This document shows, one piece after another, positions 9,213 through 16,743 of a stretch of 64,000 nucleotides of DNA; position 1 is the stretch's first letter; the number at the start of each line of letters is the position of its first letter. The DNA is taken from positions 17,488 to 81,487 of the forward strand of contig CAVXKY010000018.1 of the NCBI GenBank assembly GCA_963762425.1. The letters run 5' to 3'. This DNA is from REEB95 sp963762425 (lineage in GTDB: Bacteria; Pseudomonadota; Alphaproteobacteria; ATCC43930; CGMCC-115725). The notes beneath the pieces were generated by a model. That model made no database searches and was not told the origin of the DNA. It was given only the letters and a program-made list of their open reading frames with translations. Made by a program: the position numbers and the translations under genes.

Positions 9213-10065
9213 TTATTCGGCGAGTTGCCGGACGGGCGTTCCGGTTTCGCGCACGGGCGCCGGGACGTGGCGGAAGACGCGCATCAACGAGCCGATCACG
9301 AGCAAGGTGGCGACATAAAAGACGATCTGGATGCCGGCGGGCCGCGCGGTATAGCCGATGAGGACATGCAGCAGCTGGCCGCCCAGGCTCTGTTCCGAAA
9401 GGATGAAGGACGTATCCCAGAGATTATTGCCGAGCGAGGGCAACACATCCGCCGCCGCCAGGAAGGCCGCGCCCGAGGACGCCATGCCGGCGGCCAGAAG
9501 CAGGATCAGCCACGATGTCACGCCGAACAGATAGCGCAAGGGAATGGAAAGCAGGCCGAAATAGATCGCGGCCCCGGCGGCGGCGCCCGGTCACGACGCC
9601 GAACGCGCCGCCGATCACCATGCTCGCCGCGCTGCTGCCGCCGGCGAGCGCGATGCCGTAAAGGAACAGCACGATCTCGGAGCCTTCGCGCAACACCGCG
9701 ATGCCGCAAACCAAGGCCAAGGCGTAAAGCGGCCGCGTTCCGTCGAGCACGTCACGCCCGATCTTGGTCGCGTCCGCCGCCAGCTCGCGGCCGTGGCGGC
9801 TCATCCAGACATTGTGCCAGCCGAGCATGCAGACGGCGGCGAGCAGGATCGAGGCGTTGAACAATTCCTGGCCGACGCCCTCGACCGCCGAGGCGATCTC
9901 GCCGGCGAAACCCGCGACCAGGACGGCGCCCAGCACGCCGGCGGCGCAGCCGCCCGTAATCCACAGGCCCCGGCGCGGCACGCCGCGGCTCGCGGCCATG
10001 ACGATGCCGACTACCAGCCCGGCTTCGAGCACTTCGCGAAAGACGATGATCAGGGTCGCGAGCAT
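9213..10065 (-). CDS. FTR1-family high-affinity iron permease (EfeU-like); frameshifted
   Basis: Polytopic inner-membrane iron permease, about 283 residues. Both REXXE iron-binding motifs are present: REVLEAG in the first helix (about residue 10) and REGSEIV (about residue 125). About seven hydrophobic segments are visible. One extra G near 9590 moves the frame between GVVTG and AAAGAAIYFGLLSIPLRYLFG; repaired, the protein is full length. It lies 13 bp after the cupredoxin gene, so the pair resembles an EfeUO/FTR1 ferrous-iron system with the cupredoxin as periplasmic partner. The upstream Fur box implies repression in iron-replete cells. Confidence 0.87.
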
Positions 10066-10078
10066 GACACGGCCTCGG

Positions 10079-10424
10079 TTATTTCACGACCAAATGGCCG
10101 CGATCCTCGGGATGGAAATCGTCGAAAAACTCGTAACTGCCGGCGTCGAGCGGACCGACATAGACCGTAATCTCGCCGCCGGGCGCGACCACTTTTTCGC
10201 GGTGGAAGTCGCTGCTTTCGAATTCCGAGGTGGTGGAATCCTGATTGCGGACGATCAGCTTGACCTTCCGGCCGGCGGGAACCGGAACCTCGGTGGGCAC
10301 GAAATGGCCGCCCTTGATCGTGATGACGATGTCGGGCAAATCGTCGGCATAGGCCGGTGGGACGAGGCCCAGCGCCAGAAATGCGGCGCCCAGGCCGAGC
10401 CATCTTGCTGAAATCAGAGCGCAT
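10079..10424 (-). CDS. Periplasmic cupredoxin-domain protein (iron-transport partner); frameshift in signal peptide
   Basis: Small exported copper-type fold protein, about 114 residues. With one surplus C near 10400 removed, the N-terminus becomes MRSDFSKMARLGAAFLALG followed by LVPPAYADD, a normal signal peptide, and then a cupredoxin_1-like domain (VITIKGGHFVPTEVPVPAGRKVKL to GSYEFFDDFHPEDRGHLVVK). Such domains occur in EfeO and in P19-like iron-uptake partners. It is the first gene of the iron operon, directly downstream of the Fur box. Without repair the signal peptide is lost, which makes a sequencing error more likely than a real truncation. Confidence 0.8.
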
Positions 10425-10437
10425 TTTCACCCTACCG

Positions 10438-10456
10438 GCAAATGATAATCATTCTC
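10438..10456 (-). promoter_or_regulatory. Fur box upstream of the cupredoxin-FTR1 operon
   Basis: The 19-mer GCAAATGATAATCATTCTC matches the classical Fur consensus GATAATGATAATCATTATC at 16 of 19 positions. It ends 14 nt before the cupredoxin ATG on the minus strand, so a bound repressor would block the promoter or start. A further GATAAT hexamer 10 bp away (10466-10471) may extend the site. Confidence 0.85.
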
Positions 10457-10550
10457 AGGAAGACAGATAATAATCGTTCGCAACTGCGAGTCAAGCCTTC
10501 TTCGCGCGCGAATGCCCAGGGAGATGGGGGGCGGTCCCGGACGGCGCGGC

Positions 10551-10639
10551 CGTCATGGCGAGGCCGCAACGCGGCCGAAGCAATCCAGCGGTTACTGGGG
10601 CTTTTCTGGATTGCTTCGCCTGACGGATCGCAATGACGA
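10551..10639. repeat. REP-like inverted repeat
   Basis: GAAGCAATCCAG (10577-10588) and its exact complement CTGGATTGCTTC (10606-10617) form a 12-bp stem. They are flanked by the imperfect outer pair GTCATGGCGA and TCGCAATGACG. This form (TCATTGCGA...GAAGCAATCCAG) is a common extragenic repeat in Rhizobiales and related genomes. Confidence 0.65.
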
Positions 10640-10674
10640 CAGGGAATGTCATACCCAGGGACCGCGCGCGAGAA

Positions 10675-10696
10675 TCCGCTTCGCGCCAACAGCGGA
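10675..10696. repeat. Short dispersed palindromic repeat, copy 1
   Basis: TCCGCT pairs with AGCGGA around a 10-nt loop and is followed by CATT. Related palindromes occur near 12179 and 21313, and a half-copy (AATGTCCGCTCTCA) near 45961. Confidence 0.5.
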
Positions 10697-10804
10697 CATT
10701 CCGCCCTGACGGAACCAGGTCTGCCTTGCGCCGAGCAGGCCTCCGCCCGGCCGATCAGCCGTCAAGCTTCGCCCGATCCGTGGTCCAGCCCCGATATGAC
10801 CTCT

Positions 10805-10817
10805 GGGTAGTTTCCGA
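10805..10817 (+). promoter_or_regulatory. GTAGTTTCCGA motif, copy (a), upstream of the Spy-like gene
   Basis: GGGTAGTTTCCGA lies 103 bp before the ATG of the Spy-like gene and has the same orientation. It resembles what I recall of FixJ-type response-regulator sites (TA-A/C-GTAGTTTCC). Four further exact copies lie upstream of other genes in this window. Confidence 0.5.
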
Positions 10818-10920
10818 TGCCTGACGCCGGCGAGGGACGTCCGTAAGGTGGCCGATCTTCAGTTTCGCCGTTCACAAGCGTCGGCGTCATTTGCCGTCAA
10901 ATTTCAGAAAGGGAACCGCC

Positions 10921-11457
10921 ATGTCATCCTTCACCCGCCAAATCGCCATTTCCGCGCCGTTCGCACGCTCGGTCGCCATCGCGACGCTGATGGGCACCGC
11001 CATGCTTGCCAGTCCGTTGACCGCCGCCCGCGCCGACAGCGCCACCAACAAGCCCATCCTGCTGACGCAGGCCGCCGCGCCGCAGCACCAGACCGCCACG
11101 GCACCCGCCCAGACCAAGGGCGAAACCGTCGAGCAGCGGATCACCAGCCTTCACGCGCAGCTCAAAATCACGCCCGCCCAGGATGCAAAATGGAACGACG
11201 TGGCGCAGGCGATGCGCGAGAATGCCGCCAACATGGACAAGCTGGTCGCCGAAACCCGGCTTACGCCGCCGCAAAACATGAACGCGGAGAACGATTTGGC
11301 GACCTACGAGAAATTCGCCCAGGCGCATGTCGACGGCCTGAAGAACCTGATTTCGTCCTTCGACACACTTTACGATTCGATGTCCGACTCCCAGAAGAAG
11401 AACGCCGACGCGGTGTTCCATAACTTCGGCCGCAAGAACGCGGCATCGCACAGCTAG
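10921..11457 (+). CDS. Spy/CpxP-like LTXXQ-motif periplasmic protein
   Basis: Exported small protein of 178 residues. A long signal peptide ends near TAARADS. A low-complexity linker rich in Q/A/T follows, then a helical LTXXQ-type domain whose motif appears as LKITPAQDAKWNDVAQAMRE. A second helical repeat runs through ENDLATYEKFAQAHVDGLKN. Spy/CpxP relatives are periplasmic chaperones or metal-stress sensors induced by envelope stress. I chose the ATG at 10921 because AAAGGGAA precedes it and the signal peptide then starts correctly. A strong hairpin follows the stop, so it is probably monocistronic, and a GTAGTTTCCGA site lies upstream. Confidence 0.8.
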   Translation: MSSFTRQIAISAPFARSVAIATLMGTAMLASPLTAARADSATNKPILLTQAAAPQHQTATAPAQTKGETVEQRITSLHAQLKITPAQDAKWNDVAQAMRENAANMDKLVAETRLTPPQNMNAENDLATYEKFAQAHVDGLKNLISSFDTLYDSMSDSQKKNADAVFHNFGRKNAASHS

Positions 11458-11466
11458 CCGGGCCAA

Positions 11467-11504
11467 CGTCACGCCGCGATCCGCGGCGTGACGCCACGCT
11501 TTTC
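11467..11504 (+). terminator. Hairpin terminator after the Spy-like gene
   Basis: CGTCACGCCGCG pairs perfectly with CGCGGCGTGACG (12 bp, 3-nt loop) and is followed by CCACGCTTTT. The T tract is short and offset, so termination may be partial. It separates the Spy-like gene from the Gly/Tyr-rich gene. Confidence 0.6.
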
Positions 11505-11517
11505 AAAGGAGGTCGTC

Positions 11518-11841
11518 ATGACCCGCACCATCGACGCCAAATCGAACCGCCGCCTGCCGGCGAAGCTCGCGGCAGGGCTCGCAATCTCGGCCTTGCTCGG
11601 CTTGATCGTGGCGGGCGCGTTTGCCGCAACGGCCAGCGCGGCGGAGTACCGGGGAAATTACCGGGGCGGGTATTACGGTCCCGGATATAGCGGCTGCTGC
11701 TGGAACGGCGGTTACTATGTCGCGCCCCCCGTGGTTTACGGCTCGCCCTACTATGGCGCGCCTTACTATGCGCCTCCGCCGGTGGTTTACGGCCCCGGCG
11801 TCGGCATAGCCCTGCCGGGCGTCAACATCAATATTCCGTAG
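11518..11841 (+). CDS. Small exported Gly/Tyr/Pro-rich protein
   Basis: A 107-residue hypothetical exported protein. The signal peptide has a hydrophobic core LAAGLAISALLGLIVAGAFAA and ends at ASAAEY. The rest is low-complexity G/Y/P (YRGNYRGGYYGPGYSG, SPYYGAPYYAPPPVVYGPG), a pattern seen in many alphaproteobacterial envelope or stress proteins of unknown function. The start at 11518 is set by an ideal AAAGGAGG ribosome site 5 nt upstream. No catalytic motif is visible. Confidence 0.75.
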   Translation: MTRTIDAKSNRRLPAKLAAGLAISALLGLIVAGAFAATASAAEYRGNYRGGYYGPGYSGCCWNGGYYVAPPVVYGSPYYGAPYYAPPPVVYGPGVGIALPGVNINIP

Positions 11842-11870
11842 ACGTCAGTCGGATACGAGGAGAGATTGCG

Positions 11871-12134
11871 TTGACTTCCAAGACATACCGGCTTTTTCCC
11901 CTCGCTTATCCCATCGCCGCGTTGACGCTGGCTTCCCTGGCGCCGACGCCGGCGCGGGCGGATTTCTTCGACGATACGCGCCAAACCTTCCAGACCGGCA
12001 TTCCGCATTTCTTCCAGGACGACATTCCCTGTTTCTTTGGCGGGCAGCCGACGAGCCACACCAAGGCGTCATGCAATTCCTCCGGTCCCCCGGCGAAGCC
12101 CGGCATTGACGATAAACGCCCCGCGACCCCGTAA
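11871..12134 (+). CDS. Small exported protein of unknown function
   Basis: An 87-residue hypothetical protein starting at TTG after ACGAGGAGAG. The first 30 residues form a signal peptide (PLAYPIAALTLASLAPTPARA), then FFDDTRQTFQTGIPHFFQDD and a Cys/Ser-rich tail. It is only 29 bp after the Gly/Tyr-rich gene and may be cotranscribed. I recognise no family. Confidence 0.55.
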   Translation: MTSKTYRLFPLAYPIAALTLASLAPTPARADFFDDTRQTFQTGIPHFFQDDIPCFFGGQPTSHTKASCNSSGPPAKPGIDDKRPATP

Positions 12135-12178
12135 CCCTCGCCAAGCTCGTGGGCGGGCAGCGGGTCGCTTTGACCAGA

Positions 12179-12202
12179 GTCCGCTTCGTGCCAGAAGCGG
12201 AC
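12179..12202. repeat. Short dispersed palindromic repeat, copy 2
   Basis: GTCCGCTTC and GAAGCGGAC form a perfect 9-bp stem around GTGCCA. It is preceded by TTTGACCA, resembling the TTCGACCA before the copy near 21313. It lies in the otherwise featureless gap after the 87-residue exported protein. Confidence 0.6.
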
Positions 12203-12416
12203 ATCACGATGGCCGGGTTTGTTTCCGTTATTTCAACGGCGAAAAGCTCGGCCTATGCGGCGTGGGCCCAGGCTTAATCCAGGCTTAATGACAACTCGCG
12301 CCAAATGCCCGCCCTTGGCATGAGTAATTCCCGAATCTGTCGCTCGAAACATTCTCCGCCTATGGTCCGCTCATCCGATGCGAAGCGCGGATTGGAGCTG
12401 GATGGAGGACGTTCCC

Positions 12417-12572
12417 GTGGACCTCGTGAAACTGGCTATGATGGTGGCGGTCCTTCTGGCGCTGGTCTGTTGCGTCGTCGTGCCCGGCCTTCCCGGCTAC
12501 GCGGGTCCTTTCAGCTACCATGACAATTCAAGATACTACGGCAGCACCGCGTATTACGGCGTTCATGACTGA
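12417..12572 (+). CDS. Tiny membrane-anchored or exported peptide
   Basis: A 51-residue product if translation begins at GTG after TGGAGGAC. One hydrophobic segment (LVKLAMMVAVLLALVCCVVV) is followed by a Tyr-rich tail (YYGSTAYYGVHD) like those of the neighbouring exported proteins. An upstream in-frame ATG at 12378 would add 13 residues without a clear ribosome site. Function unknown. Confidence 0.5.
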   Translation: MDLVKLAMMVAVLLALVCCVVVPGLPGYAGPFSYHDNSRYYGSTAYYGVHD

Positions 12573-12594
12573 CGCCGCGCGAAAGCCGATGTGC

Positions 12595-12605
12595 GTAGTT
12601 TCCGA
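12595..12605 (+). promoter_or_regulatory. GTAGTTTCCGA motif, copy (b)
   Basis: GTAGTTTCCGAGCCTATCGC lies 81 bp before the ATG of the next exported-protein gene, in the same orientation. The 3' flank (GCCTATCG) nearly matches copy (c) (GGCTATCG), so the conserved unit extends to about 19 bp. Confidence 0.5.
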
Positions 12606-12686
12606 GCCTATCGCTCTCGCCGCTCCCACGGCCATGGTTCCGCCGATCCCCGGTCAACGGGGAAATATCGGTTGAGGAGTCCGTCC

Positions 12687-12977
12687 ATGCATCACTTGAA
12701 AAGCCTGCTGGGAACGGCCGCGCTCGCGGCCGTTTTGGCGGCGGGCACGATGGCCGCGACCACCACGGTCGCGTCCGCCGACGTCGCCTGCAATAGTTAT
12801 GGAGAATGCTGGCACACGGGCCAGCACTACACGACATATCCGACTGGCTTGGGCGTCCAGTTCTATAACGATGATTGGGGCGTCAGTCACCGTACCGATA
12901 CCCACTATCATTGGCTGGCCGACCAAAAAGACGACCATGGCTACTACGACCATGGCACGTGGCATTCTTTCAATTAG
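12687..12977 (+). CDS. Small exported His/Tyr-rich protein
   Basis: A 96-residue protein with a clear signal peptide (LLGTAALAAVLAAGTMAAT to VASADVAC). The mature part contains two cysteines (ACNSYGECW) and many His, Tyr and Asp (HYTTYPTGLGVQFYNDDW, HGYYDHGTWH). The ATG follows TGAGGAG. The His/Asp pattern could bind metal, but this is only a guess. An intrinsic terminator follows, so it is a single-gene unit under motif (b). Confidence 0.7.
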   Translation: MHHLKSLLGTAALAAVLAAGTMAATTTVASADVACNSYGECWHTGQHYTTYPTGLGVQFYNDDWGVSHRTDTHYHWLADQKDDHGYYDHGTWHSFN

Positions 12978-13026
12978 CGCCGAAGCGAGAAATCTTGGAT
13001 TGAAAAATCCGCCGGTCATTCTTGAT

Positions 13027-13060
13027 GGCCCTGCCGGTTTGTCGCCGGCAGGGCCGTTTT
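13027..13060 (+). terminator. Intrinsic terminator
   Basis: GGCCCTGCCGG pairs with CCGGCAGGGCC (11 bp, 7-nt loop) and runs into GTTTT. It sits about 50 bp after the stop of the His/Tyr-rich gene. The remaining 200 bp up to the CsbD gene show nothing else I can support. Confidence 0.8.
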
Positions 13061-13272
13061 CCTTGGCGCCGGGGCCAAGCCCCGCGAGGAAGGCCCGGGT
13101 AGCCGGGTGAGCCCCTGGAGGGCCCTGGGGCCATTCATCGGCGCGCCTAGGTATTTTCCGGCCCTGTCGTAACCGAGCTTCCGCCCGCTATGTTTTTAAC
13201 GCAAAACGCGAACGCGCGAAATTTCGAATCGTGTCGCGCGCGGCCGATGAAAACACCAGGAGAGCTAGAGCC

Positions 13273-13455
13273 ATGGATAAGGACAGGATTGCCGGGTCCG
13301 CGAAAGCGGCCAAGGGCGCGGTAAAGGAAGCGATCGGCAAGGCGACAGGCGACGCCAAGTTGCAGGCCGACGGCAGGGCGGACAAGGCCGAAGGCAAGAT
13401 CCAGAACGCCATCGGTGGCGTGAAGGACGCGGTTCGAGACGCGTTGAACAAGTAG
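13273..13455 (+). CDS. CsbD-family stress protein
   Basis: A 60-residue hydrophilic protein of the CsbD family. MDKDRIAGSAKAAKGAVKEA is followed by GDAKLQADGRADKAEGKIQN, the standard family core. CsbD proteins are abundant under general or envelope stress; their biochemical role is unknown. The ATG follows AGGAGAGC. It sits between other stress-type genes. Confidence 0.9.
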   Translation: MDKDRIAGSAKAAKGAVKEAIGKATGDAKLQADGRADKAEGKIQNAIGGVKDAVRDALNK

Positions 13456-13513
13456 AAGTCATGGACGCATCCGGTTCCGCCGGAGCGATCAATATCAGAC
13501 GGGAAGGTGGGTT

Positions 13514-13687
13514 ATGGGCGCAATTCTGATCATCATCGTGTTGGTTCTGCTCCTGGGCGGCGGCGGCGGGTATTACGCGCACGGCCGTTACGGCGGCGCC
13601 GGTTCGGGCAGCGTTCTTGGCTTGGTGGTGATCGTTCTCTTGGTGCTCTTTCTCTTCGGCGGCCTGGGCGGCATGGGGCACGGCTAG
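13514..13687 (+). CDS. DUF3309-family small hydrophobic protein
   Basis: A 57-residue protein. Two hydrophobic helices (GAILIIIVLVLLLGGGGGYY and LGLVVIVLLVLFLFGGLGG) flank a short Gly-rich loop (HGRYGGAGSG). This matches the DUF3309 family of alphaproteobacteria. The ATG follows GGGAAGGTGGGTT. It lies 58 bp after csbD and 50 bp before the ferritin-like gene, so the three may form one transcript. Confidence 0.8.
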   Translation: MGAILIIIVLVLLLGGGGGYYAHGRYGGAGSGSVLGLVVIVLLVLFLFGGLGGMGHG

Positions 13688-13737
13688 GAGCCGGCGGTTA
13701 AACCCGATTAGAGCCGGCCATGATGGAAGGGTAACCA

Positions 13738-14322
13738 ATGAATAAAATCACGCCGATTGACATCGTCACCAAGCCGTTCTTGACCGACGTGAAGACTCTC
13801 CGCGAGAGGGCGCGGCAGCATCTCGAAACCGGCAACGTGACATCGACCTACAAGGGGAATGCCGAGCAGACGATTGCGATCCTGCAATCCGTGCTGGCGA
13901 CCGAGATCGTCTGCATGCTGCGCTACACGATGCATGCCATCTCGGCATCGGGCATATCGAGCGAAGGCGTGAAGGACGAGTTCGCGCGACACGCGAAAGA
14001 AGAACAGGCGCACATGGTGGCCATCGCCGAGCGCATCAACCAACTCGGCGGCATCCCCAATTTCAATCCCGAAGGGCTTCTGATGCGCTCCGCTTCGCAA
14101 TATGCGGAAGGAGGCAATTTGGTGGGGATGATCCGGGAAAACCTGATTGCCGAGCGCATTGCGATCGACCACTACCGGGAGCTTATTCGTTACTTTTCCG
14201 ATGACGATCCGGCCACGCGAACCATGCTGGAAGACATTCTGGTCGTCGAGGAAGAACACGCCAACGACATGCATGACCTCCTGGCCGCCCACGAAGGCAG
14301 ACCCTCCTTGGCCCCCCGCTGA
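13738..14322 (+). CDS. Ferritin-like/bacterioferritin-family protein
   Basis: A 194-residue four-helix diiron protein. Carboxylate and histidine ligands recur in ferritin spacing: Glu56 (LATEIVCMLRY), Glu89-x-x-His92 (EEQAHM), Glu139 (LIAERIAIDHY) and the EEEHAND segment at about 171-177. These helices would form a ferroxidase centre for iron storage or peroxide consumption. Cys59 next to Glu56 recalls Dps-like and other non-classical ferritins, so the exact subfamily is open. The ATG follows GGAAGGG. In this stress-gene cluster it probably protects against iron and oxidative damage. Confidence 0.85.
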   Translation: MNKITPIDIVTKPFLTDVKTLRERARQHLETGNVTSTYKGNAEQTIAILQSVLATEIVCMLRYTMHAISASGISSEGVKDEFARHAKEEQAHMVAIAERINQLGGIPNFNPEGLLMRSASQYAEGGNLVGMIRENLIAERIAIDHYRELIRYFSDDDPATRTMLEDILVVEEEHANDMHDLLAAHEGRPSLAPR

Positions 14323-14326
14323 GCCG

Positions 14327-14434
14327 ATGGCTCCGTCGAAAGCGGCGGCACGACGGAAGCCCAAGGGCGGCGGCGAAAGGCGATACGGCTCCACTAATGA
14401 CGGAAAGAATTCTCCCGGCCGCGCGCGGGCTTGA
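14327..14434 (+). CDS. Possible 35-residue basic peptide
   Basis: A short reading frame starting 5 nt after the ferritin-like stop: APSKAAARRKPKGGGERRYG then a Ser/Gly/Arg tail. It has no ribosome site of its own and would rely on coupling. It may be only noncoding DNA before the repeat copy. Confidence 0.2.
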   Translation: MAPSKAAARRKPKGGGERRYGSTNDGKNSPGRARA

Positions 14435-14597
14435 ACGGCGCTTCCAAAAAAATGCTGCCGGCGCACGGGGGAGGTGCATGCCGGCAGCAACGGTGACCCA
14501 TCGTAGCGATCACCCAATCGAAGGTTAACCCAAACAAATTCCGGAACAGGAGTATCGGACGCTACCTAGATGCGAATCCCGGGAAGCGGGTCACTTC
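14434..14597 (+). repeat. Dispersed about 163-bp repeat, copy A
   Basis: Shares long stretches with 21147-21309 in the same orientation, including GGCGCTT..AAAAATGC, GCCGGCGC, CAGCAACG.TGACC, TAACCC.AACCAA and CTA-C/T-AGATGCGAATC. The copies differ by many substitutions and small indels, so they are old. A variant of the GTAGTTTCCGA motif lies inside each copy (here 14555-14569, minus orientation, TAGGTAGCGTCCGA). Confidence 0.65.
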
Positions 14598-14608
14598 GAT
14601 TCTCCCCG

Positions 14609-14803
14609 CTAATCCGAAAGCTTGCGGCTATGCCGCGATACCTTGCGCGGGCCGTCCCATATCTCAACCGCGGGATGCCGGTTCAGCCTAGCAAGCAGAT
14701 CGAGCGCCAGCTTTTCCGCGGCGCGGTCATCGGCGCAGTCCGGGGGTTCCGCGACCACGTCAATATGATTGTTGTCGTTCAGGAAGCGAAATCGATAGGA
14801 CAT
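14609..14803 (-). CDS. Small conserved-type hypothetical protein
   Basis: A 64-residue cytosolic protein starting SYRFRFLNDNNHIDVVAEPP, with a helix (AAEKLALDLLARLNRHPAVE) and EIWDGPRKVSRHSRK. The beta-strand/helix/strand layout resembles short rhizobial orphans that begin with an RFRFLND-type strand. The ATG follows GGAGAG. Function unknown. It ends close to repeat copy A. Confidence 0.55.
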   Translation of the reverse strand: MSYRFRFLNDNNHIDVVAEPPDCADDRAAEKLALDLLARLNRHPAVEIWDGPRKVSRHSRKLSD

Positions 14804-14855
14804 GGCTGCTCTCCACTGTCATATGAGCGGGAGCGCGCGCAACCTCTCTTGTTTG

Positions 14856-14877
14856 GGGTAGTGTCCTAATTTGATTT
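14856..14877. repeat. Left terminal inverted repeat of the element
   Basis: GGGTAGTGTCCTAATTTGAT plus TT, the exact reverse complement of 18315-18336. Read outward on the minus strand it contains AAATCAAATTAG, which supplies the last three codons and stop of the leftmost passenger gene. Confidence 0.9.
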
Positions 14878-15102
14878 GAACCGCCTCCAGATCACCTTAA
14901 CCAGTAGGGTTAAGCCGTAGAGCAGGACGGCAAAGACGAGGCCGACAAAGAAACCGCCAACTGCTTTTTCCAAAGAGAACGGCAATTCCACCCATTGGCC
15001 ATTGACGTAGCCGTATTGCCCAACAGATAGGTCAAAGGCAGCCCAAAAAGGCAGACAGGCGAGAAATAACCACCACCACTGACGCACTTTTAGCTTTTTC
15101 AT
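14866..15102 (-). CDS. Passenger: small two-helix membrane protein
   Basis: A 78-residue protein beginning KKLKVRQWWWLFLACLPFW. Two predicted membrane helices (WWWLFLACLPFWAAFDLSVG and GGFFVGLVFAVLLYGLTLLV) are separated by a short loop, and the tail is basic (KVIWRRFKSN). Its last codons and stop lie inside the terminal inverted repeat. It overlaps the end of the upstream passenger frame, suggesting coupled translation. No family recognised. Confidence 0.65.
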   Translation of the reverse strand: MKKLKVRQWWWLFLACLPFWAAFDLSVGQYGYVNGQWVELPFSLEKAVGGFFVGLVFAVLLYGLTLLVKVIWRRFKSN

Positions 15103-15394
15103 TTCGCCTCTGCTCCGCCACTATAGCCGCCCTTACCGCCTCAATCGGGCCTGTGATCGGCGGAATATGCAGCACGGCAAAGAACCGGCGCTTGGCGCTT
15201 CCCTCGATTGGCGACGACCAGGCATAAGCGCGGGTTGCCTTGGGGTTGCCTTTAGATCGAAAACATGAACGACGCCTTGCCATACCGTTGCGCCGTCAAA
15301 TTTCTCTTTAACGGGTACGGACTGGACGAGCGTTGCCGTGCCACCGTGCTGATGCTCGATAGCTGCCTTTAATTGGGCGTTTTCAAGTTCAGTG
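15032..15394 (-). pseudogene. Passenger: hypothetical protein, frameshifted and without a clear start
   Basis: Two minus-strand frames join near 15245 into one plausible chain: TELENAQLKAAIEHQHGGTA through VWQGVVHVFDLK then GNPKATRAYAWSSPIEGSAK and HIPPITGPIEAVRAAIVAEQ. A small conserved-looking protein of about 120 residues is implied. One base appears to be missing at the junction, and the codon before the first Thr is ATC rather than ATG, so start and frame are both damaged here. Whether this is decay or sequence error is unresolved. Function unknown. Confidence 0.5.
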
Positions 15395-15623
15395 ATTTAC
15401 GACCTGTAAATTGGACTGGATACAGACTATGTGTTATATAGCTGGCGGCGGCCACGCCACCGAGAAGGCTAGTCTCGATGGCGCGGTCTGTCCCGCTCAC
15501 GTTTTAACATGCGGTCTTTACGCATTGAGCACCTTCCCTTCTCCGGCGCCTCAGGCCGGTCTGGAGGTAGCGGTAGCGAACGCCGAAACGGATACCGGAC
15601 CACCATCCGGGGTCGAAACTTTT

Positions 15624-16317
15624 TCACTGTCCTTTCGCTCTGAAATATTTCAGGAGCGTACAGACCGCATCTTGTTCAGGCTGCTTCATATCCTTGTAGA
15701 GGTAAGACAGGAGCATTTCAGACGGCTTCTTGGCTGCTGCCGCTGCTGCCGCCGCCGCCGCCGCGATTTCAGCGGCGCTTTTATCGTGCGACTGGCCGCC
15801 GCTGCCAGCAGGCTTGGCTGTGCGCTTCTTGGTAGGACCGCTGCGTGGCTTCCGGTCCTTAAGGAGATAACTGCTGACCGGTATTTTCGCTTCCGCACCG
15901 CATTCACGAAAAACGTGATCGACTTACGCTGGACATCATCTGTGCCAGGATAGGTTTCCTTGAACTTCTGGGTGAAATGAAGCGGGGAAGCGGTTTCAAG
16001 GTTCAACGCAATGATTGGCTTATACGAGGTGCGGATGATTTCTCCGAGCACAGTCGGCCAAGCATCGGTATCGTAGGAATAGATGAGCTTCTTCAACTGG
16101 GGCGTCGGTTGGTTGGCCTCGTTCGTCAGGCCAAGAAATTTCAGCGCGGGGAGGACTTGCACAACCACGCCACCTGAAAGATTGTTCAATACGAAACGGT
16201 CGATCTGGTTCGGAGTGCCATGCTCCTTGAGGTGCTTGGCAACGTCTTGACCGTCTGGAACGAGATATAAGGCGGCGTGGCCGCCTTCTGTGCCTCGATT
16301 TCTTTGGCCTGGGCCAT
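15624..16317 (-). CDS. Passenger: DUF5343-family protein (two frameshifts)
   Basis: About 231 residues after repair. The N-terminus AQAKEIEAQKAATPPYISFQ is followed by the diagnostic block KHLKEHGTPNQIDRFVLNNL and LPALKFLGLTNEANQPTPQL, the N-terminal helical (winged-helix-like) domain of DUF5343 proteins. The C-terminus has a Lys/Ala-rich linker (EIAAAAAAAAAAAKKPSEML) and ends KYFRAKGQ. Frame breaks lie near 16225 and 15870, each consistent with one missing base. The ATG follows AAGGAGTAAGGAAT. The molecular function of DUF5343 is not known to me. Its presence as cargo suggests a benefit to the element or host rather than transposition. Confidence 0.65.
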
Positions 16318-16467
16318 ATTCCTTACTCCTTGGTGGACGCCACCGGCCATCTTGGAACCGGTATTGCCATATCAATGCCAAATATAAGTCCAGGAAACCG
16401 AGATTCCAAGAAAAAAGTTTCAATCCAGAATTACCTATGAAACGCTATATATCTCAAGGAGTTGACC

Positions 16468-16743
16468 ATGAAACCAGCAACCGTCATTGCCCGCGCTTAC
16501 GGGGGCGAGCCCCTCAAAAGGATAGCTACCGGGGTCGGGAAAGGACTAGTTTACGTCGCAAATCCGGCGCTTTTGCGGGCGCTAGAAACGGGCGAATCCC
16601 TACCGGTGGGGTTCCCGGACAGAGATGTTTTCGAGTTTGACCCCGAGGCGTACCGCGCCCTCGCCGGAGAATGGGCGCGTAGCAGAAAGATCGACGGACA
16701 GATGTGGTCCAAATACCAGTTAAGGCTTTACCGCCCCGCGTAG
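16468..16743 (+). CDS. Passenger: small hypothetical protein
   Basis: A 91-residue cytosolic protein beginning KPATVIARAYGGEPLKRIAT, with VYVANPALLRALETGESLPV and DVFEFDPEAYRALAGEW. ATG follows AAGGAGTTGACC, an excellent ribosome site. It is divergent from the DUF5343 gene and its 3' end overlaps the convergent HTH gene by 24 bp. I recognise no domain. Confidence 0.6.
   Translation: MKPATVIARAYGGEPLKRIATGVGKGLVYVANPALLRALETGESLPVGFPDRDVFEFDPEAYRALAGEWARSRKIDGQMWSKYQLRLYRPA

Larger units (their letters stand above)
10457..10920. other. Gene-free stretch between the iron operon and the stress-gene region
   Basis: I see no credible coding region here. It holds a second GATAAT Fur-type half-site, a REP-like inverted repeat, a short palindromic repeat and one copy of the GTAGTTTCCGA motif, each listed separately. 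The promoters of the minus-strand iron operon and of the plus-strand Spy-like gene must lie at its two ends. Confidence 0.6.

Noticed and set aside
10640..13300. EcfG-type (GGAAC-N-CGTT) general stress promoters upstream of the stress genes
   Set aside because: I looked before several genes; a GGAACC occurs near 10710 but without a suitable -10 at the right spacing.
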